Source: Deroplatys truncata (taxonomy: Eukaryota > Arthropoda > Insecta > Mantodea > Mantidae). Taken from it: a DNA stretch of 64,000 nt. Shown here one piece after another: positions 1-9,945 of the stretch. The stretch spans positions 460,744,321-460,808,320 of the forward strand of contig CM060990.1 of NCBI GenBank assembly GCA_030765065.1, in the 5' to 3' direction. The position numbers were made by a program, and so were the translations under genes. How positions within the stretch are numbered: position 1 is the first letter of the stretch; each line of letters opens with the position of its first letter. The notes under the pieces are model-generated. The model saw only the letters and a list, made by a program, of their open reading frames with translations, did not search any database and was not told the origin of the DNA.

Positions 1-1635
1 GAAGAAATTGAAAAGAAATTCATGGAGCTAGATAGTAGTATGATTAGAATGAAAAATGAAAATCAAGAAATGATAGCAAATGAAATAGGTGAAGTTTTTT
101 CAAAGAAAATGTTAGACATGAGCAGGGAAATATCTAACCAAAAAAGTGAGGTTAATAATAAAATAGAGCATGTTAATGTAAAATGTACAGAGCTAGGTAG
201 CCGAATGAGTAGCATTTCAAGTGAGTTAAAAGAGATGATGGAGGCTACAAATGCAGATTTAATACAGGTGCAAGTTAATTTCAGAGGGGAAATATCTGAA
301 ATTCAGAAGGAGTCAGAAACACAGAGAAATAAATTGTCTGATGAAGTTAAAGATTTGTCTAAAGATTTGAATCAAAAGCTAACTTCTGAAATTAACAAAC
401 ACCAAACTGTTCAAAATGAGAATAATAAAAAATTGGAACAGACAATATAAAATCTGGAAGGTACTGTAAATAGGTTAGAATTGAATTCAAGGGCAAATAT
501 ATGTGATGTGAATGTATCAGATGTACAACATAATGATAGAGGTAGTTCCTCAGGTATGACAAATAATGTGAGTGATGCGGCAGCTTCATCTATAGCTAAT
601 GCTGAAACTCAGAGTGCACAAGTAACACTAGAGAATTTAAATATGGGAGTAGGGAATTTGCAAAATTACAATCATATCTTAAGTGATTTTCCACTTCCAA
701 AATTTAATGAAAACTCCAGTCCAGTACAGTTCATTGCAGAATTATCAGAGTATTTTCAAATTAAAAAGATACCTGAAGCATTGAAAATGATAGTTGTCAA
801 AAGATGTTTGGACCAGAAAACTTTAGATTGGTTACAAATGGTATCAGGGGGTGAAATTTCATATGAATCCTTTAAGAGGTTATTCATGAACAGATTTTGG
901 AATGTTACGGTACAGCACAGAATTCGAGCAATGCTTAGTCATGGTCAATTTAATCCACGAGAGGGAATATCAATGACTGATTACTTACTGAAACATGCAA
1001 GTCAGGTTAGAAACTTGTCACCTCCAATCAATGAGGAAGATTTTGTGAATTTGCTCGCAAGGCATTATCCTATAAGGATACGAAATTACTTATTAATTGC
1101 AAAACCACGGAACATCTATGAGATGACAGAATTAATAACAGCTTTGGAACAACAGGAAGAAGATATATCTCGGGAGTGGGAGCATAGATTTTTAGATGTG
1201 CGAGATAGAAGAAATTACCAAGGTAGTTATCAGCAAAGTAGAGGACAAGACAGGCGTCATGAAAATAATACCAGACAACGGTATCAATCATACGTTCCAC
1301 AATTTGAAAGATCGAGGATAGATAGGAGACCAGGTCGACAGGAACAAATAAATTATGTCAGGACAGAAAGATTGCCTGAAAGAGGGCAAAATTATGGAAG
1401 GCGGTACATTAGACAAAGGGGAAATTTCACTCACTGGAGGGAAAACAATAACCGGGAAAGATCTGAGGAACGGCAAGAAAATTACGTGCCAAGGGGACAT
1501 AATGTCAGAAATCGAGGATTTCGAACTCGAGGAAGGGGAACTCAAAACAATGGTAGCGACAATGAGATAGATTTAGCGCCTGTTAGGAATGGCAGTCCCG
1601 TACGTGAACATGGAAATAACCAGGAAAACTGTTAA
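1..1635 (+). pseudogene. gag: Gag polyprotein of gypsy-type element (partial, one internal stop)
   Basis: The frame is open from base 1, so the true start lies outside the window. Residues from about 22 to 450 are charged and heptad-like, consistent with an N-terminal coiled coil. A TAA at 448-450 breaks the frame, but the same frame continues directly from 451 to the stop at 1633-1635, so this is one gag with one nonsense codon. Roughly 680-1170 encodes a retrotransposon capsid-like domain (F-x-E-L-S-E-Y-F followed by R-x-L-x-x-x-A-x-x-W-L-type spacing). From 1190 to 1600 the protein is very rich in Arg, Gln, Asn and Gly. No CCHC zinc knuckle is visible, so RNA binding probably rests on this basic tail. 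Function inferred: particle formation and RNA packaging. Confidence 0.85.
1620..1635 (+). promoter_or_regulatory. Candidate -1 gag/pol frameshift window
   Basis: The pol frame is -1 relative to gag. Upstream it is closed by a TAA at 1617-1619, while gag ends at 1633-1635, so any -1 shift must occur within these 16 bases. They contain G-GAA-AAC in the gag frame (1623-1629), followed by TGT and the stop. The A-site AAC can re-pair as AAA after a -1 slip; the P-site pairing is imperfect, so this is not a canonical X-XXY-YYZ heptamer. The assignment is inferred from frame geometry. Confidence 0.4.
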
Positions 1636-2714
1636 CAGACTCCTGTGTAGTAGGTTCTCAGGACGTCTTTAATAATTCAGTATCCATTACCAATACAAAT
1701 AATATGCCTACACATACACCCTGTAATAAGATTACAGCAACAAAAGATAAGGGAGAAAATTTTGAGTCACCTCATGTTAGGATGGAAATTGCGAAGAAAG
1801 AGATCATTGCAACTATAGATTCTGGTTCATCAGCTTCAATTTGCTCACAGAAATTTTACATAAATTTGATTAATGAAGGTAACAAAATTATGGCTCTTCC
1901 CACTAGTAATTTAGTTTGTCGTGTTGCAATCGGAAGAACGACACAGGTCATAAAAACACAAGCTCTACTTAATATACTTATCGGCGGAGAGAATTTTGAG
2001 GTTATGTTTCTAATTGTAAACCATCTGATTTGTGACATAATTATAGGATGTGACTTCCTACATGAATATGAAGCATGTATAGATTTTAAACATGAAGAGT
2101 TAAAAATAACGAAAGAAGATAGAGAAATAAGGGTACCATTTATAAAAGAGAAAGTTTCTGTAATCGAGATGACAAAGGATGAGAAAAATATTTGTGACCA
2201 AGAGTTTTTTGTGCAAATAACAGAAACTGATAGAAATAGTCAGATAAAGCAGGTAGTCACAGAATATGAAGGGAATACCACGCCATATTTTCAACAGCTA
2301 GCAGAAATGCCAGAAAAATTAGAGGAATTTACAATCCAAACAAAAGACGACCATGTGAGCGAGACAAACAACAGCTGGAAAGAGAAGAGAAATGAGGAAA
2401 TAATACACAAGTGTGAAGAAGCTTATAATATTACGATAATGCAAAAACAAATCCTTCATGATGTTTTGATGAACAATAGTTCAGTATTTAGTAATATCCC
2501 AGGCAGATGTAATGTATATCAGCATACATTTCAAGTAGAAGACGTACCATCATATAGGCACAAGTATGACAATTTACCTATAAGTCTTCGAGACAAAGCT
2601 AGACAATTAATAAATAGCATGTTAGAAAATGGAATTATTGAGCAAAGTAATTCTCAGTATATAAATTCAATCTGCTGGAGTATTAAACGAGATGGTAGTT
2701 TGAGATTAACTTAG
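1620..2714 (+). pseudogene. pol: Pol, first segment: aspartic protease and start of reverse transcriptase
   Basis: The first ATG is at 1704, but the frame is open back to 1620 and Pol is probably made by frameshifting. Counting from the ATG, D39-S40-G41 in ATIDSGSSAS is the retropepsin active site, and I112-I-I-G followed by CDFL is the second conserved protease strand. Residues about 245-336 are the RT fingers (SLRDKARQLINSMLENGIIE, then a W-S-I-K-R-D-G-S-L-R-L stretch). The ORF stops at 2714 because of a frameshift: the next frame reads LDGRYVNKYMKPDHF without a gap, which fits loss of one base near 2710. Protease would process Gag-Pol in the particle. Confidence 0.88.
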
Positions 2715-3207
2715 ACGGTAGATATGTCAACAAGTATATGAAACCAGATCATTTTCAAAGTGAGGGAATTGAACAACTAATTACAAAACTTTCAAGAGGG
2801 AGATTTCTGACATCCATTGACCTCACTGCATCATATTGGCAAGTGGAATTAGATCCACAAGTGCGTGATTATACTTCATTTCAGTACTCAGGGATCCAGT
2901 ATCGTTTTTGTGTAAATCCTTTTGGTTTAAAAAACTCAGGAAGTGGATTTTTGAGAGCCATTCACAGTATCTTTGGAAATTCTGCAGATGACTTTTTAAT
3001 AAAGTATATTGACGACTTCCTAATCATTAGTCAAACATTTGAAGAACACATGAATAATGTCCATTATATGTTAAATAAACTACAATAACATGGTATGACT
3101 GTGAACATACTAAAATCAAAATTTTGTGTCAAGGAAATAAATTTTCTGGGTTATGTAGTGGATGAAAACGAGGTATAAGACCTGATCAGAAAAGAATAGA
3201 AGCAATA
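2715..3207 (+). pseudogene. pol: Pol, reverse transcriptase core (broken)
   Basis: This is the RT palm. From the ATG at 2738, S-I-D28-L holds the first catalytic Asp, the FGLKNSG motif follows at about 62-68, and Y90-I-D92-D93 is the YxDD box at about 3008-3016. All three catalytic Asp residues are present. A TAA at 3086-3088 falls where the family normally has Gln in an LQxHG stretch, so it is probably a C-to-T change. Translation past it continues with a good KFCVKEINFLGYVV thumb-region match, then a second frameshift near 3171 moves the reading into the frame of the next ORF (G-I-R-P-D-Q-K-R-I-E-A). The frames join without loss of domain sequence. Confidence 0.85.
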
Positions 3208-5145
3208 ATGAAAATTCCACCACCAAGGAACGTAAAACAAATTAGACGTCTCTTAGGGGTATTGAACTTTCAGAGTAAGTTCGTACCAAGATATTCGGCT
3301 GAAATAGAACCACTGCGGCAGCTTCTCCGAAAGAAGAATAAGTGGAAATGGACAGAGGATCATAAAAAATGTTTTGAGAGAGTAAAGGAACTCTTTGCTA
3401 AGTCCATATTACTCGAGAGGCCCAGAGAAGATTTGGAATATGAGATTTATGTCGACGCATCAATGCAAGGATACGCCGGAATTTTAGGACAGCGAGATAT
3501 CAACAATGACTTTCACGTCATTAGTACAGCTTCTAGAGGACTTACAAATATTGAGCGGAATTCTTCAGTGACTCAGTTAGAAATTGGAGCACTATATTTC
3601 TCATTAATTCGTTTTAAAACCTATATTTATCAGCAAAAGGTGAAAGTATATTCAGACCACATCAGCTTAACTTTCATACAACGGTGTAGATTATGTAGTG
3701 GAAAACTTGCTAGATACATTCATGCAATATTTGCATTCGATATTGAGATTATACACATTCCTGGCAAAAATAATACCTTCAGTGACTTGCTATCAAGATT
3801 GAACTACAACCCACAAATTCCCGAAAATATTGAAAGGCCTAGAAATGAAGTCAAAATATTGACAATTGAAATTCCTTTAAGCAAAGAAATGATGAGAAAA
3901 TTGAAAAATATGGGGGAAATTCAAAATGAGGACGCAAAATTATTTGAACTTAAAGAAAATGCACCATTAATTGAAGAGGCAAAGAAAGAAATTGTAGCAA
4001 TTCGGGATGGGACATTATACAAGAAGCATGGAAAAGAAATGCCTAGTTGGAAGATAATGGTTCCGAAAAGCATGGAGAAGGAACTAATTAAGAATTTTCA
4101 CGAAGGGATAGCACACACAGGGACGGACCGGACAACTTCTATGATATTAGAGAATTTATACATATCTAAATTGCGTCAGAAAGTTCGAAAATTTATATCG
4201 TGCTGCAACCTGTGTCAGAAGGCAAAGCAAATAAATGCAGCATATGCATTTGAAACTAATTCGGTTATAAGGGATAAGCCGAGATGTGTAATTAGTATTG
4301 ATATTCATGGTCCGATGCCTCCAAGTCAATTTGGAAATAAATATATATTTGTCTGTTATGATATATTCAGCAAATATGTAAGAATTTACCCTTTGAGAAA
4401 ACCTACAGGTTTAGCATGTTTGAATAGACTACTCAAGTCATATGTGATAGAAGAAGGACCTATTCAATCTGTATTGAGCGATAATGCTTCGTACTTCACA
4501 GGAAAAAAATTTATGGATGGACTGAAAGAAAATGGCATTAAACAATATTTTTCGTCAAGATACAGACCGAACTCCAACCCAGTGGAGAGGGAAATTAAGG
4601 AAATTTCAAATTATTTAAGGGTGTTATGTCATCGAAAACACACCCAATGGTATGGATACGTGAACTTCGTTCAGAATCTACTAAATGAAACCGTAAACAA
4701 TGTGACAGGATACAAACCATGTGAACTTAAGTTAGGAAAGAAGATCAATACAATGTGTAAAAAAATTCCAAAAGCCATTCCAGATGCGCATTCGATACCA
4801 CAAACAGAAGAAGAGATGCTCCGAAAAGCATTCGAGAGGATGAAGAAAAAGGCCATAAAAAGAAAAATTAAACATGAAGAAAAGAAGAGAAAGGAATGGA
4901 GGATCAAAATAGGAGATTTAGTTTTGGTTAAAACCAAGAAATTGTCGGATAAAGCAAATAAACTTTATTGGCGAATGTTTCTCAAATACCATGGACCATA
5001 TGAAGTTGTTGAAGTATATGGAACTAATACATATGAATTATGTAATCCAACAACTCGAAAACGCATAGGAAAGTTCCATATTGAGATGCTGAAACCATAC
5101 AACCATGAAGATCAAGGTGAAACAAAAGACAAAGATGATAAATAG
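3208..5145 (+). CDS. pol: Pol C-terminal part: RNase H and integrase (intact 645-codon frame)
   Basis: The ATG at 3208 is internal to Pol, so this is not a natural start. The frame is open upstream to the frameshift near 3171. RNase H spans about residues 75-200 with D83 (YVDAS), E125 (TQLE), D150 (YSDH) and D193 (FSDLLSR). Integrase follows: an H298-x4-H303 / C333-x2-C336 zinc module, catalytic D365 (SIDIHG), D425 (SDNASYF) and E460 (NPVER), then a C-terminal domain with a GPY/F-type motif (HGPYEV, 595-600) and a basic, charged tail. No chromodomain is obvious. No stop or frameshift is seen across 645 codons, in contrast to the RT region. RNase H removes the RNA template and integrase joins the cDNA ends to host DNA. 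Confidence 0.93.
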   Translation: MKIPPPRNVKQIRRLLGVLNFQSKFVPRYSAEIEPLRQLLRKKNKWKWTEDHKKCFERVKELFAKSILLERPREDLEYEIYVDASMQGYAGILGQRDINNDFHVISTASRGLTNIERNSSVTQLEIGALYFSLIRFKTYIYQQKVKVYSDHISLTFIQRCRLCSGKLARYIHAIFAFDIEIIHIPGKNNTFSDLLSRLNYNPQIPENIERPRNEVKILTIEIPLSKEMMRKLKNMGEIQNEDAKLFELKENAPLIEEAKKEIVAIRDGTLYKKHGKEMPSWKIMVPKSMEKELIKNFHEGIAHTGTDRTTSMILENLYISKLRQKVRKFISCCNLCQKAKQINAAYAFETNSVIRDKPRCVISIDIHGPMPPSQFGNKYIFVCYDIFSKYVRIYPLRKPTGLACLNRLLKSYVIEEGPIQSVLSDNASYFTGKKFMDGLKENGIKQYFSSRYRPNSNPVEREIKEISNYLRVLCHRKHTQWYGYVNFVQNLLNETVNNVTGYKPCELKLGKKINTMCKKIPKAIPDAHSIPQTEEEMLRKAFERMKKKAIKRKIKHEEKKRKEWRIKIGDLVLVKTKKLSDKANKLYWRMFLKYHGPYEVVEVYGTNTYELCNPTTRKRIGKFHIEMLKPYNHEDQGETKDKDDK

Positions 5146-6004
5146 TAAATGCTGGATAGTTAAAGACGAAATGCAGAGCAATGTATTGGAACGTAAGAGG
5201 GTTAAATAAATATGTACGTCATGTGAAAGGAGAAATAAATTTTGGACATGACTAAATGTTTAAGAGGAAAATAACATTTTATTAGTAACTGTACATGTGA
5301 AATAAAGCATGATGTTATATTAAAGTAAAGTACATAAATACTATTACAAGAGTATTGTTAAGATAAAGTACAAAATAACAAAAATTGGTAAATATAATTA
5401 AAAAACAAATATTTATGTAGCAAATAGAACATGTGAAACAGTGCCTAGATTTAAGAGATGTAAATATTTGTGTAGAGGGTGAATATTTTGGTAAAAATGT
5501 TAAACAATTACAAAAATCTTAAATGTATAAATTTTTGTCAACAACTTAAGAAAGTAAACAATTTGGTAACAGTAATTAAATAATTTAGGGTACAGTATTT
5601 GCTATAAAAAAATTTTGTGATGTCAGATTAATATCTAAATTAATTAAACCAGAGCCAGTAAGTAGTGGCGAGTTAAAAAAAAAACATATGTCGTGTGTTA
5701 AATGCGTGTGAAGTGTAAAGTGAAAGTGATAGCGTGTGTTCCAAGATTTAGGAGACTAAAAACCCAATTATAAAATTTCCAAACAAGTTGTAAATATTTA
5801 TAATTATGTTTCTAGTGGGGCATATGATGCAATAATTTGTATCACAAATTACTTAAATGTAAATAATGATTGTAATATGAATATGCATTTTTATGTGACA
5901 TTGATTTCAGATGTTTATTAATTGTAATTATTCTTGGGAAATAAGTTTATAGGGCCTTACTGAAACTGTCAATAATAGCGCAATAATGCAGCGAGGGGGT
6001 GAGC
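5146..6004 (+). other. 3' noncoding region of the gypsy element with polypurine tract
   Basis: About 860 bases of AT-rich sequence with no ORF resembling an envelope gene. It ends in a purine-rich run at about 5990-6003 (GCGAGGGGGTGAG) directly before a TGTT that can start the LTR. This is where the polypurine tract that primes plus-strand synthesis is expected. The tract position is inferred from the adjacency. Confidence 0.65.
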
Positions 6005-6200
6005 TGTTTATCATTATTGGGAACGAGGAAGTTACGTAATGTTCGCGCGTTTTTTCCGTTGAAAACCTTCTGGAATGTTTCCCTAAAAGCAATATGTATT
6101 CGTGGTTTTCATTGGATATTAAAATAGACGCTAATGTTGGCGCGTTTTATTAGCCAATTGCAGCTCAGTTATAATCTTTAGGCGTATCTTGATGAAGGCG

Positions 6201-6208
6201 TATAAATA
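6201..6208 (+). promoter_or_regulatory. LTR TATA box
   Basis: TATAAATA lies about 200 bases into the LTR, preceded by G and followed by GGG. Transcription would start some 30 bases downstream, at the beginning of the tandem repeat block. It is the only good TATA box in the LTR next to such a block. Confidence 0.6.
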
Positions 6209-6232
6209 GGGTAGGTTCGAGGTAGCTTGTTG

Positions 6233-6460
6233 CAGTTCATCAAAAATCTGTGTACACTACACGTCGTCTTCAGTCAGTCCTTCAGTTCACCGAAAGCATT
6301 CATACACTACACGTCGTCTTCAGTCAATCAGTCCTTCAGTTCGCCGAAAGCATTCATACATTACACGTCGTATTCAGGCAGTTCATCAAAATTCTTAGTG
6401 CAATACACGTCGTCTTAAGTTCGTCAGTTCGTCAAAATATTTGTATGAGATACGTGGGCT
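6233..6460 (+). repeat. Degenerate ~50-bp tandem repeats in the LTR leader
   Basis: About five units, each built as CAGTTC(A/G)(T/C)C(A/G)AAA... then ...TACACGTCGTCTTCAG. The shared core (ATACACGTCGT) recurs near 6257, 6308, 6362, 6405 and, degraded, 6451. Unit length varies because of small indels. It lies immediately after the TATA box, so it would be at the 5' end of the element's RNA. Confidence 0.75.
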
Positions 6461-6888
6461 ATAGATTCACAAGTTACGAAAATCTAAAGTATTATAAAGT
6501 TAATTATACACAAAGTTGAAATACGTGAATTAAAAGTGATCAGTAAGAAGTATTATAACCTTTTCAGTTTGGCGAGTATCTAGATCAATATGTAAAAGTG
6601 ATAGTGAACGTGTTCGACAATAAAAATTATAAAACAAATTTCTTCATCAGTGTAATTTTTGGATAAAAGATTCCTTTCCGTTTCACGACCTGTATTGAGA
6701 CACATGTTCGACCCAAGATAAGATAATAGCTAGCCGGAGGACATTTGAAATGAATTATTTCAAAAACTGATACTAAGAACCGCAAATTGCTACGCCAGAT
6801 GGAGCTACAAACCAAACAAATGAATGACGTCACAAGATGGCTTCAACACTGATGTAAACAAACATTTGTAAGTAATACCGTTACAAAT

Positions 6889-6907
6889 TGGCTACCATAC
6901 GTGGGGC
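6889..6907 (+). promoter_or_regulatory. Primer-binding-site-like sequence after the LTR
   Basis: TGGCTACCATACGTGGGGC begins three bases after the LTR end. It resembles the class of sites TGGCGCCCAACGTGGGGC complementary to the 3' end of tRNA-Lys, differing at a few central positions. A PBS is expected downstream of a 5' LTR, not of a 3' LTR. The resemblance is judged by eye. Confidence 0.5.
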
Positions 6908-7079
6908 AGTTAAAATTATGTAACCAAACAAAACAAAAGCAACACAACATAAGATCTTCAAGTTTTAATAATATTACGTAAAAACATATTACGTAAACAA
7001 TAATGACACTTCATTCTTCAATTCAGACAATAACAGATCTCTCTTGTTCTTCAATCTGAGCTCTTGCATTCTGCATTAT
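6908..7079. other. Unassigned, possibly leader of a second element copy
   Basis: A-rich sequence (AACCAAACAAAACAAAAGC) follows the PBS-like site, as in the untranslated leader of many gypsy elements. No gag start can be recognised and the matching leader of the main element is outside the window, so this cannot be settled here. Confidence 0.3.
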
Positions 7080-7400
7080 CTATTGATTCCAATGACACAG
7101 TGAATTGGCCTGGTCATTGGTAACGTGTATTTTACTCAGAAGTGGACATTTTTCACACCCTGATTGCATGCATTTCTCTTCATTCTGGTCACAAACCACT
7201 TGAAATATAAACTCACGAAATTCAGTTTTAACAGTTATCTCTGAGTTTAGATCTTTTTACTCTCTTAGCAGTATTTTCAGTCTTACGTTCACCATACTTA
7301 CTATAGATGCTGTTGTTTTAGCTATCTTCTCGAGATGTTTGCTTCTGCAACCGCCAAGGGCTCTCATCAACTGAGAGCAATGTGAAGCAGCAAGAGCGTG
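7080..7400 (-). pseudogene. Relic of a Cys-cluster repeat-associated protein
   Basis: Read on the minus strand, three adjacent frames give a continuous protein-like stretch. It runs RALGGCRSKHLEKIAKTT, then YSKYGERKTENTAKRVKRSK, then TEFREFIFQVVCDQNEEKCM followed by QSGCEKCP. The spacing C-x6-C-x4-C-x2-C, after a basic region with YGxRKT, resembles a family of uncharacterised multicopy proteins I associate with aphid and other arthropod genomes, probably transposon-borne. Frameshifts at about 7265 and 7320 and a stop soon after the Cys cluster mark it as dead. The function of the family is not known to me; a zinc-binding role for the cysteines is only a guess. Confidence 0.4.
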
Positions 7401-9404
7401 GAATGTCAGTCTATTACGGCGCTATTACCTAAAATCCATCGACTTTAGAAAAAAATGTTTAGACACCTTTTCTGTTGGTAATGTGATGCTAACGCAGAAT
7501 CTGGAAAGAAAATTTAATCTCTAATTTATTTCACTGTCCATGATACTTTATCCATGTTCAGTGTAACAGACTGACACTAATTGCGGTATGTATAAAAAAA
7601 AGCCAGAAAACCTGTTTAGAGAGGTTTATATTTGAAGTGATTATCACTGTGAATCAAGCAAGACCTAATGTCTGATAAAAAAAATAGTTCCGATGTAAAT
7701 TCCAACATTCACCTTGTACAATTTGTGCGTAGAGAATACAAATTTTGATGCGTTTTCCGTTGTGTTTTGCATTCACTAAGTTCTTTAGCATTAAATTACC
7801 TTATTCTTTGCGATTTGTGAGCACTTTATTGTTCAATAAGGCACCTCAGGTTATGAGGAATCGTATATTCTTACTTAAAATATTTAAATAGTGAATTAGA
7901 ATTTTACCCCTTGGTAAGAATTTCTCTACTGTTTTGCTACAGAAATATATTTCGGCTCTGCTTCTTATAATCTTCCACGTGCCTGTATATATCCATGGGG
8001 TAGATGTCGAAGTAAAACCTCTTAATTGATTAACCTACTTCCAAGCCTTGTGCAGAAGAAACTTATTTTCACTGCAATGAAATAAGGGAAAGGAAACATA
8101 CTCGCAACAGGGGAGTACAGCACTTACAAAAATGGCAGACAGCATTTAACACCCAGTTGTAGTAACGCTAAATCAGAGACAAATGCTCTTTTGCAAGGAA
8201 TTAAAATCTAAAATAACCTAAACTAAGTCCAAAACTCGAATCTTATAAGAAAACAGGTTCTAGAATAACGTAAAAGCTTATGCATTTTAAATACATTTAA
8301 CTATGAAGCTATTCTGCAATATTGGTTTGTGAACCTTCTATGTAAATCGCGTAGGCCTATGGCTCTCAATCAGAGCTTCTCGAATGTGAAAAATTCAGTT
8401 CACTATTTCAATTTTATTGTGTTCCTGCATTCCTAGAGAATCAAGCCGTTGGTACTGAATGCATGTTCATTGGTTGCACTTGAAGCACTTAAGAGCAAGC
8501 GCTGTCGCGCTAATATAGTCAAGTGCAGCAGTGTTATTGATTAATTCTACCATTCTAAGACTCAGTGTTTTAAGGCAGAATATAAATTCCCAATTCCACC
8601 AATAATAAAATAAATAACCATGTTCTTTTATCTCACAAACCAATTAAGATATTAGAATGAAGTTTATGCAGGTTGACGAGTGTTTTATAAGTTCAGTGAT
8701 CTTCATTCACATTTATCCTGGCCGAGGGTCTGATAAAGGTCTTATGTCAATGTTATTACTTGAAATTTGACCTTCTTCCTTGCACACATGCTTAAGATTT
8801 GTTACGTAATGCAGGTATCCTTTGTTTTTGTGTCTCTTGGACATTCGTTTTGATTATTAATTATTATACAAGAAATATAGTTGAGTAATATAGTTGTACA
8901 TGAAAACCAGTAAAATCTAGGTTATTTCAAACTAACTTGCAGAACATCTGGCGCAAATCAGAGCACAAGACTCTTAACAACGAAGCTGCCACATTGAACA
9001 GCTATACCAGATAGCAGGGCAAAATTGATTAAGAATGAGCCGTATTTCAACTCTCTGCTCAAGATATTGTGAAAATTATGGCAATGTATAATTCGTAATA
9101 AAATCACAAACTTCAGTACCACATTTAACAAAAACATCTAAAACATTTCTGATACGAATACAGCAATAAAATGTATAGCAAAACGTGGAGAACATTTCAA
9201 ACCATAAAGCACGCAAAAATATCCTTAATGTGTACTTTGTCAACGTTTACCATTTAAATCCTCCCTTAAAATACCGCGTATCATACAAACTTATGAAGCA
9301 GGTGTAAGAAATTATTATGCTTATTTTAACGATTTGCCTACAGCATTTCTGATAAATCACAAATGTTGTACTTTCCATGCAAAGCATTAACTTTCTCCTC
9401 TCTC
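7401..9404. other. No recognisable feature
   Basis: About 2 kb of AT-rich, low-constraint sequence. No ORF over 60 codons, no tRNA-like boxes and no repeat shared with other parts of the window were noticed. Confidence 0.5.
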
Positions 9405-9945
9405 CGTAGTAGGATGGGATGTGTTTACCGGAGGGACACTTCGCGCACTGCGACCAGTTTTATCCGTTGTGGCTCTCTCTCCGGGAGACAGGGATGAGGT
9501 GAAGCAGCCATGGGAGGACCCAGGACCGCAGGCAGACAGGTCCACAGAGACGCGCAGAAGTCCCTAACATGTTCAGTTTGAACACCCGCGTACCAACGGC
9601 GAGAAATCCCAAGAGGGCGAATCAGCTACCCTAACGGGTGTCACAGTTCGCCTTGGCGTTCACAGGGAGAAATCTCTCCAACGCGCACGCATCTATGCCA
9701 TCTGCCCGGCATCGCCAGCACCGCAAAGTACACACCTGAAACGTGAAATGGAGATGAAATGAGAGGAAGCGGAGGAAAATAGAAATCGTTATAGAATACA
9801 TCATCCCGACATTCGCCGGGGAAAACCAGGAATAAACCCTTGGTCAGAGTGGGCGGTAGCCGGGAATCAAACCCGGGACCTCCCGAATGCGGGGCACAGA
9901 CGTCATTGCCGCCTGAGCCAATCCGCTCGGTTCTATCCGTAGCAA
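9405..9945 (-). mobile_element. tRNA-derived SINE, family C
   Basis: The head is at the right end. On the minus strand, TTGGCTCAGGCGG (9915-9930 region) serves as A box and GGTTTGATTCCCGGC (9850-9870 region) as B box, spaced as in a tRNA. After the head comes a body with a C/T-rich, CCGGGG-containing stretch shared with the elements at 32.6 and 36.5 kb, then GC-rich unique sequence. The left border is uncertain; the first 250 bases from the head are well supported and the rest is less so. Confidence 0.6.

Larger units (their letters stand above)
1..6885 (+). mobile_element. Ty3/gypsy LTR retrotransposon, 5' part outside window
   Basis: Order seen: gag, aspartic protease, reverse transcriptase, RNase H, integrase, AT-rich 3' region, purine tract, LTR. 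Protease-RT-RNaseH-integrase is the order of the Ty3/gypsy (Metaviridae) class; copia elements place integrase before RT. No env-like ORF lies between integrase and LTR. The element enters the window in an open gag frame, so its 5' LTR and gag start are missing. Four lesions are seen: an in-frame TAA at 448-450, a 1-base frameshift near 2710, a TAA at 3086-3088 and a 1-base frameshift near 3171. The integrase half is undamaged, so the insertion is probably not very old, but this copy cannot make a complete Pol. Confidence 0.93.
6005..6885 (+). repeat. Long terminal repeat (881 bp)
   Basis: Begins TGTTTATC after the purine tract and ends GTTACA, three bases before a primer-binding-site-like sequence, so both borders have the TG...CA form. 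Inside are a TATA box (TATAAATA, 6201-6208), degenerate tandem repeats of about 45-55 bp from about 6233 to 6460, and an AATAAA at 6619-6624. These fit U3, R and U5 in order. No second LTR copy is in the window, so borders cannot be proved by comparison. Confidence 0.7.

Noticed and set aside
4671-4937. Minus-strand ORF in the integrase region
   Set aside because: It is antisense to the intact integrase frame and reflects its Lys-rich codons.
6227-6519. Two short ORFs in the LTR as possible proteins
   Set aside because: They are translations of the ~50-bp tandem repeats in the LTR leader.
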